Source: Opisthocomus hoazin (taxonomy: Eukaryota > Chordata > Aves > Opisthocomiformes > Opisthocomidae). Taken from it: a stretch of 64,000 bases of DNA. The number at the start of each line of letters is the position of its first letter. The stretch's first letter is position 1. Made by a program: the position numbers and the translations under genes. The stretch spans positions 23,095,014-23,159,013 of the forward strand of contig NC_134416.1 of the NCBI RefSeq assembly GCF_030867145.1, written 5' to 3'. Positions 1 to 19,121 of this stretch are shown here, one piece after another. The notes under the pieces are model-generated. The model saw only the letters and a program-made list of their open reading frames with translations, did not search any database and was not told the origin of the DNA.

Positions 1-3000
1 AATGTGAAAAATTGAGCAGAAAACTGTTGTAACAGATGGGCTTTCAAAACAGTAGCAACGCTGGTGGTCTTGAGAAGTGATTACGTTTACATACAGCCAT
101 CGCTGCAAGATCATATAAACCTGGCTTTATGATTTCAGTAAGAACACCTAGAACTGGGAAAGCTGAGATGGAAGCTACTTCTGAAGGTGTTTCCAGCTTT
201 ACCCAGTTCCATTCGTCACACTCGTGGCTTTCCTTACGCTTGTGGCTTTCCTTACTCAACACTCTATCCAAAAGCTTGAAAGGAACTACTGTTATTCGTA
301 GCCATATGTGCTTACAGACAAAAGCGAGTGGTGTGTGAGCTACTGCTTTTTTTGACAGTGCTGTGAAAGGTTCCTGGTCAACTGAGTTGTTCAAGGGAGT
401 CATGTGCAGGCTGCAGGTCTGGTGCTCTCCGTGGGCTCGCTCATGCGCTGCCCCGCAGCTGGAAGTGATTCCATGTGTCCTCACCCTCCAGACACCAGAA
501 GCTGCCAGGTACCTACACAGTGGGGATTAAAGGGTCTGGCTATTGCTTCTGCAACACAGAATTTGTCCAATCACCCCATTCAGCTTCTGGATCTAACTTC
601 TCTAGTTTAGGATCTTTCCCTCTTTTGGACATGCTCATCTCTCTGTATGTTTTATACATAACATATGTGTGTGTCCGTGTACATAGTAAGAAAAACAAGT
701 ATTCAGAAGTTGAAACTGTCAGAATTATGGTTTCCTTTTTGCCCCAGCACAAAAGCTCCTGTCTCTCAATCCCAGTCACAACTCATTCATCTTGTGCTCC
801 ATACTGGGAAGAAGTTGAAATTAAGTGAGTGCAGATTTCCTGCCCACCTCCCTGTCCTGTGCTCCGTTTCATTCCACACACAAGTGCCATCAGTATTATT
901 TCAGTTCATTTTTGTGTGGCTCTAAGGGGTCTCAAAGGGGTCTGGATTCAAAGCACTGTCAGCAACCTATGCAGAGCGACAGGACTAGGCATGCTCGTGG
1001 GCTAACACAGCGGAAGCTTGGGTATCTGACTTCTCTCTAATTTTGGTAGGGTTCCACACCTCTGTTCAGAGCAGTGTCTGTCCTGACACCTCCAGGCAGC
1101 GCAGCGCCCCAGCTCTGCAGGTGACCTGGAAAGTGGGAAGAGTGGTGGCTCTCTTCCTCATTGTCAGCGTTGGGGAAAAGGAGACCACCAGGAGCCAGAA
1201 TCTTTGCACTGGCCACATTCAGCGCTTGGGAGTGATCTTCCAACAGTTTTGCCTCATCAGTATTTCAGCCTCTCTCAATAGGTCTCCTGGGACTTGCAGT
1301 GTTTTTGTAGTGCTGACGCCTTGCAACTGCTGCCTGCTGCAGCCACCAGCGTACCCATACTGCATGCTCCAGATTAACAAAGTGCTGATTCCCTTTTTCC
1401 TTATCTTCTTTGCCCCTCAGCAAGATTCTTTCCCACCACCCTTCCACTGTTGTACTCATCACAGAATTTCCTTCCAGCCAGGTTTTCCTAGCTGTTCAGA
1501 GCTCCACCTCAGTTCCACCTTTTTAGAGTGGATTCCGGTTCAGAGCTTACGTACATTATGCCCACCTCCACCTCACCTTGATGATGGTTCTGGCTTTGAT
1601 TTCATATTTTAATTTCTACATCAGTTTTTTTAGTTGTTTTTTTCCTTCTGCATTTCTCAGTGGTGCAGCATTTATCGCACAAGGGAGAAATCACCTTACA
1701 CATCCCCTCAGATCATGTTTGGGATGCGACTACAACACTCTTGCGGACAGTGTCAGACGATGAATGTAGTCAACAGTTACTTGATAGAAATGAGAGACTG
1801 GGAAAGTTAGCAGTGTGGATCCAAGCAAATACCAATGACGTAGTTTTATGATTAGTTGTAGCAATTAGAATATGTCACTAGAACCCTAACGTTACTACAA
1901 TTATTTCAAGACAAGCAGACCTCAGCTCGCAGCAATACCCTTTACTGATTGCATTAGGCACATCCACCTGACTTATGGTTATGACGAAAAAAATCACCAT
2001 CACGTAAAAAATTCAGATAGCAACATGAGAAACTGCGTGACAACTGTGTGAAAATTGTGACATGACTGGGGACCCACAACAGCCTTTCGAAGTCTGAATT
2101 TCAGGGTACAGAAAAATAAATGAGGCAGACATGGATTCAGCCACAACATCAGTTCTGAGCAATGCATGTGGATGGGATACTTTGTGGATAGGGAAATTTT
2201 CCTCAAAATGCCAAAATGTTGAACGCAAAACCCAGCAGGCAATCAGTACATGGGGAGCCAGGCAGGAACCAGCTCTTAGAAATATTAGGCCTTCATGTGG
2301 AGCTATTTTATTTTTTGTATCATAATTTTAATATTTTAATGCCTTTTGTTGGGCTATTAATGTCCCCTTGATCGCCCCGAAGATTTATTCACTGACTCCA
2401 GCTGACAGGGATTAGTGTACCCAAACCATTTAACTGAGGTACTCTGCTTCCTGCTGAGTTCCAGGTGCCAAAGACTCACTAAGGATGGACTGTCTTTGCA
2501 TAGGTGAATTTGATAAATAACTAATAAACTCACAGAAATGCAAATGAAGAACTAGGGAAGTGTCTATATTCAAGAGGAATTTTTAGCAATAGGCAGTTTA
2601 GCTGTTCTGTTATCACCTTAAACAAATGCATAGATACAATCTAAAGAGAATACAAATAATCACTTACTTGGTCAGAAAACAGGTGTAAGCAGTTTATTCC
2701 TGTAAAGAATACTTCTGATTGTTTAACACAGATGTGCTTATAGCCCCCAGCTGGGACTAGGCCAGTATTGTGCAAACTGGTTTAAAAGACAGGACAGAGA
2801 TTTCTGGCTGGCCCAAGTGTTTATGTTCTCATTTCAGATAAGCAAATTAAAACATGAGTGCAATAAGGAAAGCGAAAAACTTGAAAATAGTGTGTAAAGT
2901 TAGGGGAAAATATGGTTTCTGAGCCCAGCTATTTGAGTGGCTATCTTTATTAAATGCTTTCTATTTTTAGTAAGTATATAAGAAATCAAACTTCAGTAAG

Positions 3001-3615
3001 CTATATTTGCTATCCACCTAGCTAGTGTAAACTTTTACTCCCAGAGAGTGTGATCGTATAACTTCGGGCTTTAGCACGTGTCAGAGTTGCTAGATGCTCC
3101 AGCGAAGTGAGTAAAATGTGTACAATGCATATAAAATTGAGCAGTTCTGTAACCACAGATGAATGGGGTGTGCTAGTTTTGAACCTGTAAAAAAGGGACC
3201 AGTCAACCAAATAGGTGATTTACAAAGAGAAAATGCTACCAGGTATTTTCTGTCATGTGAAAGCAATTGGACTGACCAGTGGGAAGAACACAATGCAGCA
3301 TGACAGGCTTTAATTTACCTCTGCAACCTATCAGGTACCCTCAGCATTTCCAGATCAGAAATGTTTTGTGATAAGGCTTTTCCTTTTTGGCACCACTTTT
3401 CAACTAGGCACTCCCTTTAATCCTGATATCCTCCTTTATTTTCTCACAGTCTAAACACACCCCTAGATCTCCACAATTGTAAATTACACTTACCTGTGGC
3501 TTTCGGACCAACTTCACCTCTAACTTCTTGTCTATGCATGTAGATCTTTCAGAATTAGCTTATTTCAATCCAGATGTAATAATTTAGTTATTTAAAACAA
3601 TTTTGTATGATGGAT

Positions 3616-3671
3616 AATCACAGAATCACTGAATGGTTTGGGTTGAAAGCGACCTTAAAGATTGTCTTCAG
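3616..3671 (-). mobile_element. CR1 LINE 3'-end scrap
   Basis: aatcacagaatcactgaatgg followed by ggtttgggttgaaagcgacc matches the last ~55 bases of avian CR1 in reverse orientation. Nothing recognisable continues past about 3671. Confidence 0.75.
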
Positions 3672-4512
3672 AATAATGTTTGCCACCGAGAAGGTCAAAA
3701 TGTACCACGTATCTTAAATACCATGGAGTCTTTGATCTACTGGTGCGGTATTTTCTAATAAATGTTTAATTGACAATCATGAATGATTTCTCTGTTTTAT
3801 TGTCCCTGTGTTTGTAACGCTTTTTCTCCTTCACAAGACTTGTCATCAAAGTATGTGCTATAGGACGAATTTTGGCCCCACTGAAGTTAATGTATACACC
3901 TGTTAACTTTGTTGAGAGTGAGAATTAGCACAATTTTAAGCGCTCTTGTTCTATATTTAAAGCCCAGCTAACCACCAGAGTTGTTAATAATAGTTTTTGA
4001 AGTGTTTATTACTTTTGCTACTGGTATCTGTTCACCTACACTTACAAATAAAAACAAGATTAATTCAGTTTCAAAGTACATAGGCATGGGGTTGCTGAAA
4101 GTCAGTGGCACTGCATACTCTTACACTAGACCCCAGCTGGCTGCTTAGTGGAAATACCATCCTTTTATGTATTTGATTCTGCATTATTTCTTTGGCTGAC
4201 ATAGGAACTAAATTAAATACAACTGTTTATGTGACTGTTCAGGTCATGATTTTGGTTTCAAATTTGCAGGATGAAAAATGTATCAATAGGTCACTTTTAT
4301 AAAACCAATTTTTTATGGAAACAGTGTACAGGAGACTGAACAATTGCACGTGAAGGGTATTACCTGTGCATTAGCTCAGATTTTAAAATAACATAAATTA
4401 TTGAACAGTATATCTATACGAAATTAGGGGAGAAAACTTCTGTTCTATTTAAATGAATGCTACTGTGTTTCACATAAGATCACTGAACACATAAGGAATC
4501 ATACCAGAGGTG

Positions 4513-4808
4513 TTACGAAGCAGATCGTTCCCCTGATTCTGACACAGGGAGGTACTGCCAGGGAAGTCTGTCTTCCTTAGCTCCAATAAAGACAACGACC
4601 TCCCTGGTTTCCGACCTTCGCGTTTCAAGTTTTACTTCACTAGGCTGTCTTGGACTTCGCTGTACTGGTGACCTGTCAGCAAGGGCTCCTTCGAAGTGGA
4701 GGCATCCTTTGTACTCAATGCCTCTTTGAACACTTTGCTTCCATTGAAGAGGGGGAAATGCTAACCTGTTCCTAAGGCCTTCTTTACAGTTTGTGAGCTC
4801 TAATTCTT
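4513..4808 (-). other. Exon-like open stretch just past the ZFPM2 poly(A) signal
   Basis: On the minus strand a pyrimidine-rich tract ends in TTTTTCAAG at about 4809 and is followed by an open frame of about 98 codons to a stop at 4513-4515. The frame starts EELELTNCKEG and ends ESGERSAS. It is richer in CpG than its surroundings (acgcgaaggtcgg). An AATAAA for it could be at 4005-4010. I do not recognise the protein. It may be a terminal exon of a read-through or independent transcript, or chance, with the pyrimidine tract serving only as the ZFPM2 polyadenylation downstream element. Confidence 0.25.
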
Positions 4809-4872
4809 CTTGAAAAACAAAGTAAAACAAATTAAAAGAAATTACTGCCAAACTTCTCCAATGATCTGGAAT

Positions 4873-4878
4873 TTTATT
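4873..4878 (-). terminator. ZFPM2 poly(A) signal AATAAA
   Basis: The + strand reads tttatt, so the minus strand has AATAAA. It is the first canonical hexamer after the ZFPM2 stop and is followed within 30-60 bases by a T-rich tract on the minus strand, as expected of a cleavage/polyadenylation region. Confidence 0.7.
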
Positions 4879-5097
4879 CCATCCATATACATGCATAGTA
4901 ACAACATTTGTTGAGAAATTATTTCTATCAGAAGTAGAACATTATCTTTGTGATCACCAGTTGCAGTATTGCTACTTTTATATTTAAATATATCTTATAT
5001 ATGAATTAGATTCATAATTGCAGCATTGAGTTTAGGGTTTTGTTTTAGACTGTGCCTTTCAAAAGATAAAACTGATTGATATGACCTCATTACTTAC

Positions 5098-5104
5098 AAT
5101 ACTG
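5098..5104 (-). promoter_or_regulatory. Second miR-200b/c/429 seed match in ZFPM2 3' UTR
   Basis: CAGTATT on the mRNA strand, about 740 bases past the stop and 540 bases beyond the first site. It would be present only in the long 3' UTR form. Confidence 0.5.
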
Positions 5105-5594
5105 CTTCCAGTAATTTTGTTCATTCTTTATAAAGTATTGCATTTAACAGCAAAGGTTTAAAAATTGAGACAGAGATGCATCAGCGAAAGAAAATACAAG
5201 TACTATACAAGAAAAAAATTGCCATCTTCATTTAACGTACATTTCAGATTAAGAAAGTGGACAGAAACATACTGCTACATACAAATGCAAAGCCTAATGA
5301 CTAAGGTACTGTATCTGCTAAAATATAAAGTGCAAACCCAGCCCAATTGTTCAAAAAAATTGAAATTTTAAGGCGAACTTTACAGCATAGTTGAAACTTC
5401 TTTGCAAGTTATATTTTAGCATATACATACATCTGCAACAGCATATAAGAAAAAAAAATCAGGATACACAAGTGCTTTTGAAGCTATTTCTAAAATGCTT
5501 TTCTGTATTGTTTGTGACTATTTTCTTTAAAATCTACTATACAGTGCAAACCATATGTGCTACACAATAACTATACAATAACATTACAAATGAC

Positions 5595-5600
5595 TTTAAT
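5595..5600 (-). terminator. Possible alternative poly(A) signal ATTAAA
   Basis: The minus strand has ATTAAA about 245 bases past the ZFPM2 stop. Use of this signal would remove the miR-200 site at 5098-5104 but, because cleavage lies downstream of it, would keep the site at 5641-5647. Position only; no evidence of use. Confidence 0.3.
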
Positions 5601-5640
5601 ATAAAGCTTTTAAATAAAAAATAACATAACTACAGCTATG

Positions 5641-5647
5641 AATACTG
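5641..5647 (-). promoter_or_regulatory. miR-200b/c/429 seed match (7mer) in ZFPM2 3' UTR
   Basis: The minus (mRNA) strand reads CAGTATT, the complement of the miR-200b/c/429 seed, about 200 bases past the stop. The miR-200 family is known to repress FOG2 in vertebrates, as miR-8 represses u-shaped in flies. Function here is inferred. Confidence 0.55.
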
Positions 5648-5843
5648 CTGGTAAAATAAATTAATATTTTTGAAAATGGCACCAATAATACACTTTACTA
5701 ATGGACTGTAATGAAATTACACCTTTAAGTCTTCAACTCGGCAATGGTGAAATCTCCTGATTGTCCAGATGTAATTCAAACAGCTTTCTTTAGACTGTAT
5801 GGAACAATATGCTAAACACAGGTACCAAAGGTGACCCACTGTT

Positions 5844-8335
5844 TCATTTGACATGTTCTGCTGCATGTGACGAGCAATAAAACTTCTTATGAGTTATAAA
5901 GTTTGAAAGATTGTTGAACTGGATGTCACACAGTCGGCAATACTTTCCACTGGTTGGGGCCTGGGTAGAACCATTCACGCCTTTAGCTATACTAGACAAC
6001 TGTTCCTCTGCTGTAGGAATTGCTGGAGAGACGTTTTCGTTCGCAGCTAAGGGATTCTCAGAGATCCAGGAAGGAGACTTGTGCCCATCTTCATGCGGAG
6101 GATTCTGGGAAATGTTCTCTTGCTGTGGGTTTGCGGCAGGCCTTTCCTCCTGTTTTAGTCCCCCATTAACTATTACCATGCCTCGGTTTTTCGGCAGTAG
6201 CGGAAGAGACTCTTTCTTCTGCACAGCGCACCCATTCGAAGGCGCCTGGCCTTTAGGAGATTCACTTTCTGTATTTGTGCTTTGATCTAAATCAGTATTA
6301 TGAATGACGAGAGAACCAGAAATGTAATCGCTTGGCTTTATTCCATAATATGGAGAAAGCTGATCTGCTCCTTTAGCTTTCTTTATTGCTCCAGGGTAAA
6401 GGCATTGTGGAAGAAACAAATGTTTGTTTTCTTCTTTTGTAGCAATAAGCTGGGCTGCTTCACTAAAGACTTTTAGTCCTTGAAGTGTTGCTAAGTGTGT
6501 GGAAAATAAGTTTCCATTATGAGAGGACTGTTTTGAGTTTCCATTTTTCTCACATTTGATTATGCTTCTTTCGTAACTGACATCTGGGCTGTTTCTTTCA
6601 CTTTCTGGGTTTTGAAACACCTTACTGTCGAGCTGTCCCAGGTCGCTACGCTGATGGGCAGTGACAGGGCAAAAATTCTGCTTGTGAGCCAGGTAGTTCT
6701 CTACCTTGTTAAAACTGATCTTGCATACCGTGCACTCATGGTAGTCCAGCAGCCTTTTGGGAGAAGTGGACGTCCTCTCTGACGGGGGTAAGCATTTTTT
6801 ACTGAGATCTATTGGCACGTCCATCTCCAGGCAGGACACAGTGGAGTGGGGAGTATCACACTTTGAAACTGGAACGCACTTGTTAATAGATAGTGATGTT
6901 TCCAGATGCTTCGAGACTATTCCTGGAAAGATATCACATCGTGGATGGTAACATTCTCCAAGGCCCTCTGTTGACTCTTGAGTAGATGTACAAGGATTGC
7001 CAAGATTCGCCACTTCTAGAAATCGCTGCTGAACTAGTGGTGGCCTTTGCTCTTGCTCTGGTAGGCACATCTCATACATCTTCCTCCGCTTCCGGGTACG
7101 CATTGTTCTCTGCATGGCAGGCACTTTGCTGGAAGCAGACCTCTTCAGTGGGGGATCGTGGCGAGTGGCACAGTAATACTGCTTGTGGACCATGTACGTT
7201 TCATGTCTGCTGAAAGTAATATTGCAAGCTTCACACGTGGTCTTGTTAGGATCACTCTCCCCTTCTACTAAAGGAGTGTTGGGATTCTTCACATCAGAAG
7301 GCTTTCCATTTATCTTCTCATCGCCATTGCTTGCAGTTGACAACTTCTTAGATTGTGCTGTAAAGTCTTTTTCATGACTTTTGTTGTTTGGCCCGATCAA
7401 ATCTAAAACATTGGAAGAGTTTATGCAAGATGTCTGCAGAAGCTGATTCTCTGGATCTGATGTGTGAGGAGCTGCATTCAGGATGTTTATAGAGCTTTGA
7501 CCATTACTGGGACTCACAGCTTCTGGCATTTTTTCTGGAACACTGGAAAAATCTGGTGACTTTGCCATCTGCTGCCATCGGCTGCTGCAGTAATGCTTTT
7601 TGTGTACCAAGTAGTTGTCCAAATTATTGAATGTTATGTTACACTCAAAACATGTAGCTCCTTTGGGCATCAAAGGACTGTAAATTACAGGAGGATAATT
7701 GCTACTTCCATGCCTCAGTCTTCTATGCACCAGTTCAGACATTTTGGCTAGTATCTCTGAAGCCTGAGGAACCACAGTGATGTCTTGGGGAAAAGCAAAC
7801 TGGGAAAGAAAAGGTCCCATTGGGAAAGAAGGACCAATATTAGGTTGAACTGGTGATGAAGCAAGTCTTGGACTGGACGGTTCAGATTTTATTTTAGTGT
7901 ATGAAAAGCTCTGCTTATTTGTTGCAGGCTGGGTTTCTGGCCTCTGGTTGGGAAGGAAAAGTGGAGTCTTTTTTTCACATTTATCAAGCTCTGTATCAGA
8001 ACTTGCATCTTTAGTCTGCATGGTCTTTTGGCTCTGGGGAGCATCATTTCTGCTCAACAGGTCCGTTGCTGGCAGTAAACCATCTTCGTTTCCACTTGGA
8101 GAGTGTTCAATGTCACTTTCTCTCTGAATTTTGTTGCCAGAGACATGTAACTCTTGGTGCTGCAGTAGCTCCCTCTGAGTTTGGAAGCCAAAATGGCAGT
8201 GATTGCATCTAAAGGCAGCTTGAGTAAGATGCGAGAACAGGTGCTGATGAAAGTTAATCACCGAGTCTGCAGTGTAAGTACAAACCGTGCATTTCAGACT
8301 AGCACCAGGTGGGAGAAATTCTTCCATTTTCACTC
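5844..8335 (-). CDS. ZFPM2: ZFPM2 (FOG2) last coding exon, zinc fingers 3-8 and stop
   Basis: This exon encodes 829 residues plus the stop TGA at 5844-5846, matching human FOG2 residues 323-1151. The acceptor is ...TCTATAG|GAGTG. The open frame continues upstream to 8465, but that part is intron, because the spliced frame joins the preceding exon's last G to make Gly322. Numbered as in human FOG2: C2H2 fingers at C337/C340-H353/H357 and C365/C368-H381/H385; CCHC fingers at C550/C553-H566/C571, C689/C692-H705/C710, C856/C859-H872/C877 and C1121/C1124-H1137/C1142. A basic cluster RTRKRRK lies at 734-740 and the CtBP motif PIDLSKK at 829-835. The protein is a nuclear GATA4/5/6 cofactor, and the CCHC fingers are the type that contact the GATA N-finger. 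Lysines in IKSE (471), IKCE (915), TKEE (955) and VKME (324) fit reported sumoylation sites. No frameshift or premature stop is seen. Confidence 0.98.
6795..6815 (-). other. ZFPM2: CtBP-binding motif PIDLSKK within ZFPM2
   Basis: Seven codons encode PIDLSKK, equivalent to human residues 829-835. This is the PXDLS-type motif through which FOG proteins contact the C-terminal binding protein corepressor. It lies between fingers 6 and 7, as in other FOG2 proteins. Confidence 0.95.
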
Positions 8336-16450
<8,115 letters not shown>

Positions 16451-16657
16451 TGTTCACAATAGCTGTAGGCAAAATAGATGCCATTGCAGCTTGTTGAGGG
16501 AGCAATTGTATGGAGTCCAGCAGGCGTGCAGGATACATCCCTTCTGTGAGAGTCATCTGACTAGCAGCTTGCAGCCTTGAGTCAAAATCTACAACAAAGG
16601 CAATCAGCTCTTCACCCTCTGAGATGGTCTTGGTCGTGGTACACCAAAGCTGCCCTC
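16451..16657 (-). CDS. ZFPM2: ZFPM2 (FOG2) internal exon, N-terminal PR-like region
   Basis: This 207-bp exon has an acceptor ...TTTCCTGTAG|GAGGG and a donor A|GTAAGT (complement of acttac at 16445-16450). It encodes residues 178-246: [10 protein letters not shown], then the acidic [17 protein letters not shown], then the link into finger 1 ending in AIVN. The first half matches the end of the degenerate PR/SET-like domain described in FOG proteins, which has no known methyltransferase activity here. The second half is a hydrophobic, glutamine-containing linker. Identity with human is almost complete. The next exon upstream should end in ...IVYSK plus one base of Gly178; it was not found to the right, which makes the upstream intron longer than 47 kb. 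Confidence 0.97.
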
Positions 16658-18590
16658 CTACAGGAAACATAAAAGCAGAAAGATTTAATTGACGATATCA
16701 GATTCCAGAACTTAAAACATCAGTGCCGTATCTTCACACTCTTTTTTAAAATTTTGATGCCTTGTTCAAGGTAAAGAGGCAAGTAATTTTTACTTTTACT
16801 GTCTTCCTTATAACAACATAGGAATTTTCAGTGTATAAGGATAACAATTTGGGGATACTTCTCCTAATGATTTGCTGCAGGTGTATTAATTTTAACTTTT
16901 CATTTTGTCTCCTAGAAAGCCAGAATTATGAAAATTAAGATATAGGTGGAAATATTTTATATGACATTTTCCTCATCATTACATTTTACCAAACTTCCTG
17001 TATATTTTTTTATAACTCCAAGTTTGTTTTATTTTGAATACAAAAATCACAGTGCAATAAAACCAAACAGCTGCAAGAAAGAAATCAGGTTTCCTCTTAC
17101 AGGCGTTCTTCCCCTCCCTTATGCTTGCCACCCTCTTCCTCTAAAAAAATCTTCCCTTATGTAATATTCTTCGTAACATGACTGCTTTATCTCTGCTTAC
17201 ACTGACTGAACTTCCTGAAAAGAAGATATGCCAAAGATCTGTTTCATAAAGGCTTATTCAAATAAAGGTTTGTTTAAAAGGGGGGGGGGGAAGAACTTTC
17301 ATCAAACAGTAAGATAGACTATAGCTCTGTGCTGCAAATGTCACGTGTAGTGCATTAAAAAGAAAATTAACTATGCGAGTACATCTACTAATGTATTTGA
17401 ATGCGATAGTGAATGCTCATTTATTTAACATGTTTAGACAGGCAAAGCACTTATATTGTGTTATCTACACTCTCAGGCCTAGATACATATCCAATACAGT
17501 TATGCCTGAAATAATGTTGCATACTTTATATGTTATAAAGCTTTTTTTTTCCTCAGGTTTTGTATATATAGAAAAAGCTATATGTTGTATTCATTAGGCA
17601 AGCAAAAACTGTACTCGTTTTGATAAGTAATATTGCTGTGTTTATCTTTCGGCATAACTGCCTTTTCAACTGCACTTCATTTTTTTTCCCTCAAAGAGAT
17701 TATAGTTTTAAAACAACTTGTTGCAAAAAAATCTGGTAGAGGAGATAACAACAGTGTATGATATGCCACAGCTAAATGGAAGAATTAGGACATTGTTTTA
17801 GAGAAATCTTGGACAATTAATTAAACCAGTCTATTAGCTTTCAAAGATGAGCAAACAAAACAGCATCAGTGACAACGTGTTTCAGTGGAAAAATAAAGCT
17901 AAGCTTCCAGACCTCAAAGTGGTGTAAAAGTTTCAAAGCAGAAAAACGTCTTTGTGTTCACCCTTCGGTAAGCAGCAGTTGAAGGTGGCTCCAAAGCTTA
18001 CAAACAATTTACTGTGATGGGACCAAAGCATACTAAGGTTTACCACCTTCCAAAATTACAGCATTAAATGGTGAAAATCTGAGTAATTTCCTCCAGAGAA
18101 TAAGAAGATGAAATGTGAAGATAGTGCCATGAACATCTACAAATGCAGAATCCTAATGCCCAAGCAGAAATCCAAACATCTGAAGAGCACAGTCTGACTT
18201 CTTGCTTGATACAAGTTAGTAGTAAATATACAGAAGCCTCCAGAGTTAAACTGGTATAAAACCTGTTCAAGAGAAAACCAGGCTAAATTCCTAAAGTGTA
18301 CTTAATTAGTCTTGTAGGTAAACATACGTGATACACATGCTGCAATCTGAGAACTTGAAACTGGGTGCTCTCACTGCAAACGGCACACCGTTCATTTTCT
18401 GGGAGGAATGGGGCTTCCATTATTAACATGCACTTCTATTTTATTTATATACAGAAGGTGCAATGATCAACCAACATGTTTTAATATATTTTAATATAGA
18501 ACAAGAGCTTTTCCCGGACTATATTATTCACTGGAATTCTTAATAAAATCAAAATGAGCCACCGCAGAGGAACCAGCTGAGACTTTATCC
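16658..18590 (-). other. Start of the long ZFPM2 intron (3' side)
   Basis: Unique AT-rich intron sequence next to the acceptor TTTCCTGTAG. It includes an 11-base G run at 17280-17290. No exon or transposon was recognised. Confidence 0.8.
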
Positions 18591-18620
18591 CAGCAAACAT
18601 CTTGACATGCTGTACCCTTT

Positions 18621-18845
18621 GGACGGGGCGGGGGCGGGGAAGAAAGCGTAGTTGATTACGGGGTCTCCAGCTGCAATCAGCCTGGATCAGCTAAAAGGCT
18701 GACTCAGTCTCTGGGTGTCAGAGCTCCTCAGGGTGTTGACTCATGTCCAGCAGCGGATTAAACTCGGACAGCTGAAGCAGCAGTGACCACAGCTGCCTGC
18801 TCCACTCAGCTCCTGGGAGCTGTCACACCTACAGCAGGCACAGCC
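18621..18845. promoter_or_regulatory. Candidate intronic enhancer: GC boxes, two AP-1 sites, T-box site
   Basis: A locally GC-rich block about 2 kb upstream of the PR-region exon. Overlapping Sp/KLF boxes GGGGCGGGGGCGGGG lie at 18625-18639, perfect TGACTCA AP-1 sites at 18700-18706 and 18737-18743, and a T-box half-site TCACACCT at 18823-18830. CAGCTG E-boxes are interspersed. Motif clustering is seen directly; enhancer function is inference. Confidence 0.35.
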
Positions 18846-18995
18846 CAGTGGGACGTGCAACAGCTCTGGAAGCACAACAGCCTCTAGATTGGCTTATTAA
18901 AGGAAACCAGAGCTATAGAAGTTTAATCCACTCCTGCATTTGAATACAAACCTTCAGCCCAGCAGGATTCAGATCCAAGACTTACACTGTTACTT

Positions 18996-19121
18996 TGTTT
19001 TCTTTCATCCCAGTCTATAGAAAATGAGGTATTTAAGTGATCACGCCATATATCTATGTTTTATAAAAATGTGTTTTCTTTCATCCCAGTCTATAGAAAA
19101 TGAGGTATTTAAGTGATCACG
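18996..19121. repeat. Exact 50-bp direct repeat
   Basis: 18996-19045 and 19072-19121 are identical over 50 bases (tgttttctttcatcccagtc ... gtgatcacg), separated by 26 unrelated bases. No mismatch means a recent local duplication or an assembly artefact. Confidence 0.97.

Larger units (their letters stand above)
1..4855. other. Sequence downstream of ZFPM2, no confident gene
   Basis: No exon of a known gene was recognised. It contains the CR1 scrap at 3616-3671 and two open stretches without recognisable homology: 44-484 on the minus strand (146 codons) and 1043-1612 on the plus strand (189 codons). Neither has a recognisable domain, and both are treated as chance unless expression shows otherwise. 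The phrase 'gccccactgaagttaatg' near 3876 resembles a degenerate motif of old sauropsid repeats. Confidence 0.6.
4856..5843 (-). other. ZFPM2: ZFPM2 3' untranslated region
   Basis: AT-rich sequence follows the stop codon. The first AATAAA on the minus strand is at 4873-4878, about 970 bases past the stop, which suits the roughly 1-kb 3' UTR expected for ZFPM2. The exact cleavage site is inferred, about 10-25 bases past the signal. A T-rich stretch on the minus strand around 4812-4845 could be the downstream element. An ATTAAA at 5595-5600 could give a shorter form of about 250 bases. Two miR-200b/c/429 seed matches are listed separately. Confidence 0.8.
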
